From contig NZ_JAGJEA010000008.1 in NCBI RefSeq assembly GCF_018100805.1, positions 62,001 to 126,000 on the forward strand: DNA of 64,000 nt, read 5' to 3'. Shown piece after piece: positions 52,964-62,309 of this stretch; the stretch's first letter is position 1; the number at the start of each line of letters is the position of its first letter. The notes below the pieces were generated by a model. That model saw nothing but the letters and a program-made list of their open reading frames with translations. It had not been told where the DNA came from and made no database searches. The stretch is from Aquimarina sp. MMG016 (GTDB lineage: Bacteria; Bacteroidota; Bacteroidia; Flavobacteriales; Flavobacteriaceae). A program made the position numbers and the translations under genes.

Positions 52964-54076
52964 TTAGCTCCCATGATTACCATTGGTTATTTTTAGTTTT
53001 TCTACATCTTCTAATTCAATGGATAATTTTTCCAGGTTTTCATTTTCGATAAGCGTTAGTAAAATATAGGAGTGTATCCATTTCTTATTAAGCATAGTGA
53101 AAATAAAAAACAGAAAAACCAGTTTGCCCCAAAATGTGATCAGAAATACGATAGCTTTTAATATTTCGGTAGAACTTTCGGCAAAATCAAAAAGATTAAA
53201 CAGCGCATAGAGTGGTTGCACCACAACATAAAGCGGTAACCATATTGTGATCCCATAAAAATAAAAAACACGTTCAAAGGATCTGGTGGAACGCTGAAAA
53301 TAGTATTCCATAGAAATGAATCTACTAAAAAGTAATGCCATGGCTACTCCATTGTATAATCCTCCTAATAACCTGACAATGGTAGAAGTCTCCTCGAGGT
53401 TGAGACCGGGGATCCCAAAAACGACAAGCACTATACTTAATACGGTAATACCTACAGCAACGGCAATTGGAATTTGGTTTTTAATTTTCGAAGTCCTATT
53501 GTCATCTTCCAGGGTTACACTAAACAAAACCAAAAAGGCTGTAAACAAAAAAGTCGCGCTAAAGAGATTGGTAGCATTGGTTAATACTTCTATAGATAAA
53601 AATTTTGCAGCACTATCATTCCTTTCACTAGTTACCCTAAATAAGTCCAAAAAATCATCACTTCTGATGAGCGAACTCTGAAAAAAGTCGTAATCCAGAT
53701 TCCAATCCATAAAAACCTGTAAACCATAAAACCCAATAAGAATGATAACAAACCAACGGATGGCATAGAATAATTGACCAATTAATGAATTGGTACGCAG
53801 TAATTTATTGGACAGGTCAGAAGAAGAAATATTAAATCGTTTACAGATGCCATCTATTTCGACTTCGCGAATGATTAGAATAGATTTTCTAATAAAAATC
53901 AAACCAAAAAACAGGACAATTAGATTCAAATAATCTGTAAACAGGTTTACATTTTCGATATACTCAAAGGTCTTAATCTTCACCGCATTAAGTATGACGG
54001 CTAATGAAGAGAATATCCCCAGAATACTGGCGAGAAATTCGTCATTTTGCCTAAAAAAGTCTCTAATTTTTTTCAT
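52964..54076 (-). CDS. Polytopic membrane protein linked to S8 protease
   Basis: 370 residues with about eight membrane segments (near 15-33, 48-63, 105-125, 170-190, 205-225, 235-255, 275-295, 310-335), and charged cytosolic tail. No family known to me. It is 19 bp downstream of the subtilase gene on the same strand, so they form an operon with a membrane effector-like partner. Whether the protease cleaves it is conjecture. Confidence 0.65.
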   Translation of the reverse strand: MKKIRDFFRQNDEFLASILGIFSSLAVILNAVKIKTFEYIENVNLFTDYLNLIVLFFGLIFIRKSILIIREVEIDGICKRFNISSSDLSNKLLRTNSLIGQLFYAIRWFVIILIGFYGLQVFMDWNLDYDFFQSSLIRSDDFLDLFRVTSERNDSAAKFLSIEVLTNATNLFSATFLFTAFLVLFSVTLEDDNRTSKIKNQIPIAVAVGITVLSIVLVVFGIPGLNLEETSTIVRLLGGLYNGVAMALLFSRFISMEYYFQRSTRSFERVFYFYGITIWLPLYVVVQPLYALFNLFDFAESSTEILKAIVFLITFWGKLVFLFFIFTMLNKKWIHSYILLTLIENENLEKLSIELEDVEKLKITNGNHGS

Positions 54077-54095
54077 AGCTTCTATACATGTCTAA

Positions 54096-55088
54096 TTATT
54101 TCATTCTAATGGCTAATAGATCCAGATCTTGAGAATAATCCAGGCTAAATAGTTGTTCGGGATTTATTAAGCCATAGCCATACTTAATATCAAATCCAAC
54201 CAACCCTAAATCTATTGCGGTCTTTCTTAAATGTTCTTCTAGATCTTTCTGTTTTTTAATAGGTGTTTGCCCCAGGTATTCATTATGTTTAGACAGTATT
54301 AATGCCGAAATCCCTGCCACAAAAGGTGTTGCCATAGATGTACCGCTTAGTTTTGCTAATCCTCTTGGAGGATAGGTCGACAAGATCTCATCTCCCGGAG
54401 CAACAATATCAACCTGTACTCCGTTTGATGAAAATTTGCTTATTCTTTTTCTCCTATCAATAGACCCCACAGCTATTGTTTCTTCAAAAGCCCCGGGATA
54501 ATCTACACTATCCAGACTAGGCCCATTGTTTCCCGCTGCACAAATGACAAAAACTCCGTCATCCATCGCTGCTTTGATGGCATTATATATTTTCTCAGAT
54601 GGGTAAGGACTTCCTAAACTCATCGAGATAATATGAGCTCCTTTCTCTACAGCCCATTGTACACCATTGGCTACCATATCTTCGCTTCCTGAACCGTCAT
54701 CTCCCAGCACCTTGCCGATGATTAATTGAGATTCTGGCGCTACTCCTATTACTCCGGTAGAATTATCCCTTGCTGCAATGATACCGGCACAATGGGTTCC
54801 GTGACCATTGACATCTCCTACGCCAGAAGGACTATTCGTAAAATCTTTCATTTCGCAAATAGCACCCCTCAGATCAGGATGTGTATAGGTTACTCCCGTA
54901 TCTAGCACGGCAACTTTTACACCTTTGCCTTTGGTAAATCTCCAAAAATTAGGAACTCCCAGTAATTCTACTCCCCAATCTATGGTTTGTGAATTTGCCG
55001 TATATACTTGTTCTACTTTAAAAGGTGGTATCGAAAAAATAGGTTCGTTAGAGCTGATGTTTCTTAAAGAGTTTTGATAATTTTTCAT
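54096..55088 (-). CDS. Cytoplasmic S8 subtilisin-like protease
   Basis: 330 residues without a signal peptide. Catalytic triad: Asp63 (VAVLDTGVTYTHPDL), His96 (NGHGTHCAGI), Ser251 (SGTSMATPFVAG), and oxyanion Asn187 (AAGNNGP). The N-terminal ~30 residues (with FSIPPFKVEQVY) could be a short propeptide. The lack of a signal peptide recalls intracellular subtilisins. Paired with a membrane protein gene 19 bp downstream, next to the NACHT-RelA/SpoT operon. An accessory-immunity role is inferred from context only. Confidence 0.9.
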   Translation of the reverse strand: MKNYQNSLRNISSNEPIFSIPPFKVEQVYTANSQTIDWGVELLGVPNFWRFTKGKGVKVAVLDTGVTYTHPDLRGAICEMKDFTNSPSGVGDVNGHGTHCAGIIAARDNSTGVIGVAPESQLIIGKVLGDDGSGSEDMVANGVQWAVEKGAHIISMSLGSPYPSEKIYNAIKAAMDDGVFVICAAGNNGPSLDSVDYPGAFEETIAVGSIDRRKRISKFSSNGVQVDIVAPGDEILSTYPPRGLAKLSGTSMATPFVAGISALILSKHNEYLGQTPIKKQKDLEEHLRKTAIDLGLVGFDIKYGYGLINPEQLFSLDYSQDLDLLAIRMK

Positions 55089-55342
55089 ATTAAAAATTTT
55101 AAATCATTAACTATATTGTCTGAGCATAAAAGCTATGCTTCCCCTATAGACTCAAATGTAAACACACCAATCACGATGTAACATACCCAATAACAGGTAT
55201 TTACGAAGTGAAACTCTCAGGATCAATACACAAAAAGAATCCATTTCATATATCAAACCCTAAAACACGCTTTAGAAATCAACCGGATGTACCTGCTTAG
55301 AATTACTTAATTTTGTAATTATACAACACTAGCATAGCACAT

Positions 55343-55714
55343 TTGGAATTACCGGACATCACCACACGAGAAGACATCATAGTATTGATGCGTGCATTTT
55401 ATAATAAAGCACTACAAGATCCTAACATCGGGGCTTTCTTTACCAAAATTGCCAAAATAGATCTCGAGGCTCATATTCCACACATCACCGATTTCTGGGA
55501 ACAGCAATTGTTTAGAACAGGAGGCTATACAAAGAATGTGATGAAAATACATCAAGACCTTCATCATCAGAAAGCTATGGAGAAAACCCACTTCGATACC
55601 TGGTTGTCTTTATTCCACCAAACGGTTGATGATCACTTTGCTGGCGAGAAAGCACACCTCATCAAAACCAGGGCATTATCCATTGCCACAATGATGCGCA
55701 TAAAGATTTCATAA
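55343..55714 (+). CDS. Group III truncated haemoglobin
   Basis: 123 residues from TTG 55343 (no nearby ATG keeps the family N-terminus). Family pattern: IVLMRAFYNKALQDPNIGAFF, HIPHITDFWEQQLF, KNVMKIHQDLHHQ (proximal His region) and HFDTWLSLFHQTVDDHF. Binds haem and O2 or NO in the cytoplasm. It stands alone, 254 bp from the S8 gene and 28 bases before a repeat-rich region. Confidence 0.87.
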   Translation: MELPDITTREDIIVLMRAFYNKALQDPNIGAFFTKIAKIDLEAHIPHITDFWEQQLFRTGGYTKNVMKIHQDLHHQKAMEKTHFDTWLSLFHQTVDDHFAGEKAHLIKTRALSIATMMRIKIS

Positions 55715-56097
55715 CTATTTTTCTGGCTTTCCGAAACATCCGACAAATTTTACTCCAGCGGAAGGTTTGACGTTCCAAAGCAGAGCTTTGAAAATCTTTT
55801 TTCACCAGTATAAGATTTGTTTTGCGTTAAAAAATCTTGAAGCCTTGGAAAGATTTTAGCAAAACAAATCTGGTTTTTTCGCCTAAGGCGGAAAAAATAC
55901 CTTGAAAAAAGTGCCTTTTCTTTTGTTTCGTTTTCTTTGGGCAAGCAAAGAAAATGAAAATAATGAGAGTCAAGAGCTAAATCTTTAATCAGAAATACAT
56001 CAAAACAAAGCTTAGACATCGTAAATTTATTATGCATACATAATAAATTCATTTCTGAATCACTACCTTATGTCTCTAATCTATAATTTAGGAACCG
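55715..56097. other. 383-bp intergenic region with the inverted-repeat block
   Basis: Mostly occupied by the inverted-repeat block at 55740-55955; the remainder up to 56097 is AT-rich and contains CTATAATTTAGG just before the KASIII start, a possible degenerate -7 box. Confidence 0.45.
55740..55955. repeat. Block of nested inverted repeats, likely repetitive element
   Basis: Four inverted repeats in 216 bases: AGATTTGTTTTGC (55813-55825) / GCAAAACAAATCT (55859-55871) enclosing AAAATCTT (55831-55838) / AAGATTTT (55850-55857); CGCCT-A-AGGCG (55880-55890); TTTTCTTTG (55931-55939) / CAAAGAAAA (55946-55954) with loop GGCAAG. A 100-residue minus-strand frame (55750-56052) crosses them and is taken as non-coding. 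Confidence 0.6.
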
Positions 56098-57156
56098 ATG
56101 AGTGTTAAGATAACCGGTACGGGTAGCTATATTCCTACCGAAATTCAGAAAAACGAGGATTTTGGCAATCATCAATTCCTTAATACCAATGGAACCCTAA
56201 TTACACATCCTACTACGGTAGTCATCGATAAATTCAGGAAAATTACGGGTATTGAAGAGCGTAGATATGCTACTGATGAACAAAACACATCTGATCTGGC
56301 CTATATAGCAGCAGAAAAAGCAATCCAAAACGCAGAGATTGATCGTGAAACCCTGGATTATATCATAGTCGCTCATAATTTTGGAGATGTCGATAAAAAC
56401 TCATCTCAGGCAGATACAGTACCTAGTCTTGCGACAAGAGTAAAACACAAACTACGGATAGAGAATCCATACTGTGTTGCTTATGATGTTCTTTTTGGGT
56501 GTCCGGGATGGATAGAAGGCCTAATACAAGCGCAGTCCTTTATAAAAAGTGGTATGGCCAAAAAGTGCCTGGTTATTGGTGCAGAAACATTATCACGGGT
56601 TATCGATGATTATGATCGGGATTCTATGATCTACTCTGATGGCGCCGGAGCAGCTATACTAGAACTAACCAAAGCATCCGGAGGGATCATCTCTACCGTG
56701 AGTGCATCCTATACTTTAGAGGAAAGTAATTTTCTATTCTTCGGGAAAACATATAACCAAACCTCTGATGATCGTAATAAGTATATCAAAATGTATGGCC
56801 GAAAAATATATGAATTCGCACTAAACAAAGTTCCAATGGCGATGAAAGCCTGCTTGGATAAAACCGGTTTTGGGATTACTGATATTAAGAAGATTCTTAT
56901 CCATCAAGCCAATGAAAAAATGGATGAGGCTATCGTAAAACGATTTTATGAGCTATACGGACAAGAAGTTCCTGAGGGTATTATGCCCATGAGCATTCAG
57001 AAACTAGGAAATAGTAGTGTAGCTACCATCCCTACATTATATGATCTTATCCTAAACGGAAAGATAGCAAATCAATCCATCCAGAGTGGAGATCTCTTAT
57101 TGTTTGCAAGCGTTGGCGCCGGAATGAATATCAACGCCTTTTTATACCAATTCTAA
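56098..57156 (+). CDS. 3-oxoacyl-ACP synthase III (FabH-like)
   Basis: 352 residues. Thiolase fold with catalytic Cys135 (VLFGCPGW), His269 (ILIHQANEK) and Asn305 (QKLGNSSVATIP). The order and spacing match KASIII enzymes. It may start fatty acid synthesis or, in the presence of separate fabH elsewhere, a special acyl chain or flexirubin-like product. Followed by a methyltransferase and a glycosyltransferase on the same strand, which could be a small lipid or glycolipid unit. Confidence 0.9.
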   Translation: MSVKITGTGSYIPTEIQKNEDFGNHQFLNTNGTLITHPTTVVIDKFRKITGIEERRYATDEQNTSDLAYIAAEKAIQNAEIDRETLDYIIVAHNFGDVDKNSSQADTVPSLATRVKHKLRIENPYCVAYDVLFGCPGWIEGLIQAQSFIKSGMAKKCLVIGAETLSRVIDDYDRDSMIYSDGAGAAILELTKASGGIISTVSASYTLEESNFLFFGKTYNQTSDDRNKYIKMYGRKIYEFALNKVPMAMKACLDKTGFGITDIKKILIHQANEKMDEAIVKRFYELYGQEVPEGIMPMSIQKLGNSSVATIPTLYDLILNGKIANQSIQSGDLLLFASVGAGMNINAFLYQF

Positions 57157-57242
57157 TCCTCGTTAAAAATTTCTCTGGTATGGATTAATAGTAATCTTAG
57201 TAATTGTCTATTTTTACAGCTTCAATTACTGATTTAGTTACT

Positions 57243-57767
57243 ATGTACGAAGGGACTTTTCCTCATAAGCGATACCAAAAAACATTAGAATTCCTTAGAA
57301 GCCACGCTCCTGCTCCTTCTGCTGTATTAGACCTTGGAGTTCGTAATCCTTTTGTAGAATTTATGGAGAAAGAAGGATATATCGTAACTAACACCTCTGG
57401 TGAGGATCTGGATATCAATACAGAAAGTGTACAACAAAGTGATGCCGAAATGGTAACTGCTTTTGAGATTTTTGAGCATTTGATCGCTCCTTTTAATGTA
57501 TTAAGAGATATCAAAGCTGATAAATTGGTCGCTTCTATTCCGCTAAAACTATGGTTCTCTCCGGCGTACAGAAGTAAAACAGATCCCTGGGATCGTCATT
57601 ATCACGAATTCGAAGATTGGCAGTTTGACTGGCTACTGGAAAAAGCAGGTTGGGAAATCAAAGCCCGAGAAAAGTGGACACATCCGGTAAAGAAACTAGG
57701 ATTCAGACCCTTACTTAGACTCTTTACCCCGAGGTATTATATTGTATATGCGGAAAGGAAGAAATAG
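57243..57767 (+). CDS. Methyltransferase-like protein
   Basis: 174 residues from ATG 57243 (an in-frame TTG at 57204 is less likely). Motif I region VLDLGVRNPFVEFM, acidic strand end LDINT, and AFEIFEHLIAPFNVLRDI resemble class I SAM-binding proteins, though motif I lacks the usual G-x-G. The C-terminal part (WDRHYHEFEDWQFDWLLEKAGWEI) is typical. Substrate unknown. Located between KASIII and a GT2 gene. Confidence 0.8.
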   Translation: MYEGTFPHKRYQKTLEFLRSHAPAPSAVLDLGVRNPFVEFMEKEGYIVTNTSGEDLDINTESVQQSDAEMVTAFEIFEHLIAPFNVLRDIKADKLVASIPLKLWFSPAYRSKTDPWDRHYHEFEDWQFDWLLEKAGWEIKAREKWTHPVKKLGFRPLLRLFTPRYYIVYAERKK

Positions 57768-57831
57768 TTGATAGTTTCTTGTTTTTAGTTTTTAACTTTA
57801 AACCTGAAACAAAGAAACCCGAAACTCATAC

Positions 57832-58680
57832 TTGAAAATATACATCGTCATACCTGCACATAATGAAGAGCGATTTATTGCTAAAACGCTCGATTCCTTA
57901 GCTGCACAGACATTGCTTCCTAAAAAAGTGGTGGTGGTCAATGATCATTCTACAGATCGTACAGAAAGTATCGTAAAAGATTTCTGCAATAGCTATGATT
58001 TTATATCCCTACTATCCACAGATTCTTCTGAGGATCATATGCCGGGGAGCAAAGTGATTAATGCTTTTCATCAAGGGTATAAAACATTAGATGATGCGTA
58101 TGATATCATCTGTAAGTTTGATGCGGATCTTATTTTCCCTACAGATTATTTAGAAAAAATAGCACATCATTTTACACAACATCCTAAAGTCGGGATGTCA
58201 GGTGGTTTCTGTTATATCGAAAAAGAGAAGGATTGGATTCTGGAAAGTCTAACCAACAAAGATCATATTCGTGGTGCGTTAAAGGCGTACAGAAAAGAAT
58301 GTTTCTCGGATATAGATGGCTTAAAACCAGCAATGGGATGGGATACCGTGGATGAGCTACTGGCACAATATCACAAATGGGAGATCAAAACCGATGAATC
58401 CCTGCACGTTAAACACCTAAAACCAACAGGCAACACCTATAATCCAAAAGCCAAGTACAAACAAGGCGAAGCGTTTTACCGCATACGATATGGTTTCTGG
58501 ATTACGCTAATTGCTTCGGTTAAACTGGCATTACTTAAAAAAAGACCTCGTCTTATCTCAGATTATATCGCAGGGTATTTCAAGGCAAAAAGAGAACAAC
58601 AACCCTTTCTCGTTACTGAAGCAGAAGGGAAGTTCATCCGTAAACTTCGTTGGGAAAAGATTAGGAAGAAGTTACTGTAA
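57832..58680 (+). CDS. Family 2 glycosyltransferase
   Basis: 282 residues from TTG 57832. GT-A fold: IVIPAHNEERFIAKTLDSL, VVVVNDHSTDRT and the metal DxD motif DAD (in CKFDADL), then the acceptor region GMSGGFCYIEKEKDW and MGWDTVDELLAQYHKW. It transfers a sugar from a nucleotide donor at the inner membrane or cytoplasm. Donor and acceptor unknown. It is the last gene before the double-glycine peptide. Confidence 0.9.
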   Translation: MKIYIVIPAHNEERFIAKTLDSLAAQTLLPKKVVVVNDHSTDRTESIVKDFCNSYDFISLLSTDSSEDHMPGSKVINAFHQGYKTLDDAYDIICKFDADLIFPTDYLEKIAHHFTQHPKVGMSGGFCYIEKEKDWILESLTNKDHIRGALKAYRKECFSDIDGLKPAMGWDTVDELLAQYHKWEIKTDESLHVKHLKPTGNTYNPKAKYKQGEAFYRIRYGFWITLIASVKLALLKKRPRLISDYIAGYFKAKREQQPFLVTEAEGKFIRKLRWEKIRKKLL

Positions 58681-58818
58681 TATCCTAAATCTCAACTTTT
58701 GATTCTCCTCAAATATTTTAAGTATTGTTAAAGTTTTCTTATTTTGAAATTTCCCCAGTAACACATCTATTATTTACGATATAAATACATAATTATTAAT
58801 CTTAAAATTTAATGTATT

Positions 58819-58968
58819 ATGCTTAAGAACATTTTAAAAGTAGACGGTGTACAAACACTTAACAAAAAAGCACAACAAAAAGTTAAAGGAGGGTATTTAT
58901 GCCCTGACTGGGTTTGCAAAAACCTGGAGGCATTCCCTTTAATGCCTGCTTGCGATTGTGATGTCTAA
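58819..58968 (+). CDS. Double-glycine leader peptide with Cys-rich core (RiPP-like)
   Basis: 49 residues: MLKNILKVDGVQTLNKKAQQ, KVKGG, then a 24-residue core from YLCPDWVCKNLEAF to PACDCDV. The leader is 25 residues, ending in the Gly-Gly recognised by C39 peptidase transporters, and the pattern LKVDGVQTLNKKAQQKVKGG resembles leaders of Bacteroidota bacteriocin-like peptides. The core holds four cysteines (Cys28, 33, 45, 47). It was not a listed ORF but has a good start and a strong terminator (58983-59023). No processing or export gene lies in the window. Confidence 0.75.
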   Translation: MLKNILKVDGVQTLNKKAQQKVKGGYLCPDWVCKNLEAFPLMPACDCDV

Positions 58969-58982
58969 ATCTTTTAAATAGT

Positions 58983-59023
58983 AAAAAGCGCTAGTATATA
59001 ATGTATATGCTAGCGCTTTTTTT
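58983..59023. terminator. Strong terminator after the peptide gene
   Basis: AAAAAGCGCTAG (58983-58994) pairs with CTAGCGCTTTTT (59010-59021), the stem being extended by TATATA/TATATG, with T run. Its reverse also serves the convergent pafA-like gene. Confidence 0.9.
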
Positions 59024-59043
59024 ATAATCTTACACTTTTAATT

Positions 59044-60684
59044 TTAATCTAATACAAAAGGCAATACATCACCGGTAGCTCCATTAGGAAACGCAATTCC
59101 CAGCAAAGCAGAAATCGTAGGTGCAATATCCGTGATGTGCGTTTCTGCGGTTGTACTTCCTTTTCTGATCCCCTGACCATAAAACAATAATGGAGCGTGC
59201 GTATCATAAGTTAATCCACTTCCGTGAGTAGAACCCGTAAGGGAATACATGATCGTTGCCGGATCAAATACGATAATGATATCTCCGCTACGCTTTTGGT
59301 TAAATCCTTTTTGTAATAATGCAGCAATACCCGAAGTATAATTACCATTCTCTAACTGACTTCTGGTAAATACCTTATCAATTTGTTTTTCTTGCAAAAT
59401 AAAATGTGCCAGCGCTTTCTGAAGTTCCTCTGCATCAATATTATATTTTTGCAAAGCTGAATAGTTAAAGAATATTTGATTATTAGAAGCATTTTCCATC
59501 AGGTCTTCTGCTTTGAATTTTTCCTTAACAAAAGCCTGTATTTTTTCTGCCATCTTTTTAGAGTCAAAATACCCGGCAGGGATTTTTACTGATTTTAAAT
59601 ATGAAGGCACATGAACCGCTCCGTGATCTGCAGTTAGGAATACTGTATACTGCCCCTTACCTACTTTACTGTCCAAAGCATTAAAAAACCGCTCCAGATC
59701 CTTATCTAATCTCAGGTATGTGTCTTCAATCTCTTTTGAATTCACTCCAAAATTATGCCCCACATAATCCGTACTAGAAAAACTAACCGTAAGAAAATCA
59801 GTTACCTCATCTGATCCCATCTGTTCTCCATCTATGGCCGCAATAGCAAAATCAGCAGTCAGACTATTTCCATAAGCAGATTCTTTTATAATATCATAAC
59901 CTCTGTTTTGATCTTTTAACTTTGCCAGGTCATAAGGAAATGTAGCAGTTTCCTTTCCTTCATATCCTCTCTCGAATGTATTCTCATCACTACCGCTTTC
60001 TTTATACGTTTTAATATCATATAAAGTATTCCACACTTTGAAATAAGATTTGGCTTTACCGGAGGCATTAAATTTTTGCACCCAATCCGGCAACTCATTT
60101 CTATAATACGTACTCGTGATCCATTTTCCTTCATCCTTACCTCTAAACCAATACGCACCATTGGCAGTATGCCCTGCAGGAAGAATAGCTCCTCGATCTT
60201 TTATTGCTATCCCGATAGTTTTTCCTCGGAGCTGGGTGTGTAATCTGTTTTGATCACTAACCGTAGTTGTTTTCATACGATGTGGTGACATTCTCTCCAT
60301 CTCACTATCAGACCCCACAGCTTTTACAGCAGGATCACTGGCGCAATACACTTCTTCCTTAGCAAATTTATCATACCAATTGTTAGAAATGATGCCGTGG
60401 TTTTGTGGCGTGGTACCAGTATACACTGAGGCATGTCCCGGTCCGGTGTAGGTGGGAACATAATTAAAGTGATTATTCTTACAATTATAACCATCATTAA
60501 TCATACGCTTAAAACCTCCTTCTCCAAATCTATCGTAAAAACGAGTGAGATAATCATAACGCATCTGATCCACTACAATACCGACAACCAATTTAGGTGA
60601 ATGGTTAATTTTATCTTTTTCCTGTGATTTGCAGTCAATGGATAAGAAAACCATCAATGCTATAAGGAATACTTTCTTTGTCAT
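59044..60684 (-). CDS. PafA-type alkaline phosphatase
   Basis: 546 residues. Signal peptide (1-~17) without a canonical lipobox. Alkaline-phosphatase superfamily: metal ligand Asp39 (VVDQMRYDYL), nucleophile Thr80 (YTGPGHASVYTG), and Lys162/Arg164 (IKDRGAIL), the residues that define the PafA phosphate-monoesterase group. Further DHGAVH zinc ligands near the end. It releases phosphate from organic monoesters outside the inner membrane, as in the flavobacterial phosphate economy. Not linked to a pho operon here. Confidence 0.92.
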   Translation of the reverse strand: MTKKVFLIALMVFLSIDCKSQEKDKINHSPKLVVGIVVDQMRYDYLTRFYDRFGEGGFKRMINDGYNCKNNHFNYVPTYTGPGHASVYTGTTPQNHGIISNNWYDKFAKEEVYCASDPAVKAVGSDSEMERMSPHRMKTTTVSDQNRLHTQLRGKTIGIAIKDRGAILPAGHTANGAYWFRGKDEGKWITSTYYRNELPDWVQKFNASGKAKSYFKVWNTLYDIKTYKESGSDENTFERGYEGKETATFPYDLAKLKDQNRGYDIIKESAYGNSLTADFAIAAIDGEQMGSDEVTDFLTVSFSSTDYVGHNFGVNSKEIEDTYLRLDKDLERFFNALDSKVGKGQYTVFLTADHGAVHVPSYLKSVKIPAGYFDSKKMAEKIQAFVKEKFKAEDLMENASNNQIFFNYSALQKYNIDAEELQKALAHFILQEKQIDKVFTRSQLENGNYTSGIAALLQKGFNQKRSGDIIIVFDPATIMYSLTGSTHGSGLTYDTHAPLLFYGQGIRKGSTTAETHITDIAPTISALLGIAFPNGATGDVLPFVLD

Positions 60685-60798
60685 TACTTTTCTGATTTTG
60701 ATATCAAAAATACGATATGTGCAAATGTAAAACTTTAATGCAAGGTTAAATGCTGGCGATCTTTTTTTTTCTATTTTAGCCCTTTCTAATTACAGTTT

Positions 60799-61536
60799 AT
60801 GTTTTATCTGGACGATATCGGTCGTTATTTTTTAATGTTGAAAGGTGTTTTTAGTCGAATGACTAAGAGATCTGTTTTAAGAAATCTGATATTTAAAGAA
60901 ATCGATGACCTGATTATAGGATCATTGGGGATTACTGTGTTCCTTGCTTTCTTTATTGGTGCGGTAGTTGCTATCCAGACAGCATTAAATCTTACCAATC
61001 CTTTAATTCCAAAACAGCTTATAGGTTTTGCTTCCAGGCAATCAGTAATTTTAGAATTTGCGCCTACATTCATTTCTGTAATTATGGCGGGTAAAGTAGG
61101 TTCTTTTATTACCTCGAGTATTGGTACAATGAGAGTAACCGAGCAAATTGACGCTCTGGAAGTCATGGGTATTAATTCTCTGAATTATCTCGTGTTCCCA
61201 AAAGTGGTTGCTATGTTTATGTATCCCTTTGTGATTGCTATAGCCATGTTTACCGGGATTTTTGGAGCCTACATAGCGGGAGTGTATGGAGGTTTCCTTT
61301 CTAGCAGTGATTTCCTGACCGGATTACGAGAAGAGTTTATACCATACCATCTTGTATATGCATTTATAAAGACATTTTTATATGCCTTTTTATTGGCTAC
61401 CATACCTTCTTTTCATGGATATTATATGAAAGGAGGAGCATTAGAAGTTGGTAAAGCCAGTACTTCTGCATTCGTATGGACAACAGTAGTTATTGTGATA
61501 TCCAACTATGTACTAACCCAGTTACTCCTAAGTTAA
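60799..61536 (+). CDS. mlaE: MlaE-family ABC permease
   Basis: 245 residues, five to six membrane segments. The signature MlaE region is present: FFIGAVVAIQTALNL, EFAPTFISVIMAGKVGSFITSSIGTMRVTEQIDALEVMGINSLNYLVFPKV (in parts: VIMAGKVGSF, EQIDALEVMGI). It is the permease of the lipid-asymmetry system that moves phospholipid between membranes. Its stop overlaps the ATP-binding gene start (TAATG), so the two are coupled. The MlaD-like and other parts are not in view. Confidence 0.92.
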   Translation: MFYLDDIGRYFLMLKGVFSRMTKRSVLRNLIFKEIDDLIIGSLGITVFLAFFIGAVVAIQTALNLTNPLIPKQLIGFASRQSVILEFAPTFISVIMAGKVGSFITSSIGTMRVTEQIDALEVMGINSLNYLVFPKVVAMFMYPFVIAIAMFTGIFGAYIAGVYGGFLSSSDFLTGLREEFIPYHLVYAFIKTFLYAFLLATIPSFHGYYMKGGALEVGKASTSAFVWTTVVIVISNYVLTQLLLS

Positions 61537-62300
61537 TGATAGAAGTTAAAGATTTACATAAAGGATTTAATGGAGAAAAAATTCTGAAAGGAATTACTAC
61601 TACTTTTCACCGCGGAAAGACGAATCTTATCATCGGTACCAGTGGTAGTGGTAAAACTGTTTTTCTAAAATGTTTATTAGGTCTTTTTACTCCGGAAAAA
61701 GGTTCAATTTGTTATGACGGTTCTACCTATTCTGAATTAGATGAAGCTCAGCAACGCGATCTTAAAGAACAAATGGGGATGGTATTCCAGGGGAGTGCTT
61801 TATTTGATTCTATGACAGTAGAAGAGAATGTGATGTTCCCGCTGATGATGTTTAGTAAGCACAAAAAGGATGAAATGCTCGATCGGGTAAACGAAGTATT
61901 AAATCGTGTAAATCTTGAAAATGCCAATGCCAAACTCCCTTCAGAAATTAGTGGAGGAATGCAGAAGCGTGTTGCCATAGCCAGAGCTGTAGTTACTAAA
62001 CCTAAATACTTATTCTGCGATGAACCCAACTCCGGACTTGATCCCAGAACTGCCATTGTGATTGATAACCTTATCAAGGAAATTACTGAAGAAAATGACA
62101 TCACCACAGTGATCAATACTCACGATATGAATTCTGTGATGGAGATCGGTGAAAAAATTGTTTTTCTTAAAAATGGTTTCTTAGAGTGGGAAGGTGATAA
62201 AACTCAGATCTTTAAAACCGATAATCAAGCAGTTACCGAATTCGTATATTCTTCGAATCTCTTTAAAAAAGTACGTGATGCGCAGTTAAAAGGGTTGTAA
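61536..62300 (+). CDS. mlaF: MlaF-like ABC ATP-binding protein
   Basis: 254 residues from ATG 61536 (overlapping the mlaE stop; the longer frame to 61476 lies inside mlaE). Walker A GTSGSGKTV, Q-loop, signature ISGGMQKRVAIARA, Walker B YLFCDEPNSGLDP and switch His (NTHDMNSV). ATPase of the Mla-type phospholipid transporter. Confidence 0.93.
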   Translation: MIEVKDLHKGFNGEKILKGITTTFHRGKTNLIIGTSGSGKTVFLKCLLGLFTPEKGSICYDGSTYSELDEAQQRDLKEQMGMVFQGSALFDSMTVEENVMFPLMMFSKHKKDEMLDRVNEVLNRVNLENANAKLPSEISGGMQKRVAIARAVVTKPKYLFCDEPNSGLDPRTAIVIDNLIKEITEENDITTVINTHDMNSVMEIGEKIVFLKNGFLEWEGDKTQIFKTDNQAVTEFVYSSNLFKKVRDAQLKGL

Positions 62301-62309
62301 TAATACACT

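Noticed and set aside
53316..53681. 121-codon plus-strand frame within the 370-residue membrane protein
   Set aside because: Antisense of hydrophobic codons, no independent support.
55750..56052. 100-residue minus-strand frame with Phe/Arg/Lys-rich sequence
   Set aside because: Runs through a block of inverted repeats and looks like repeated non-coding DNA; no domain.
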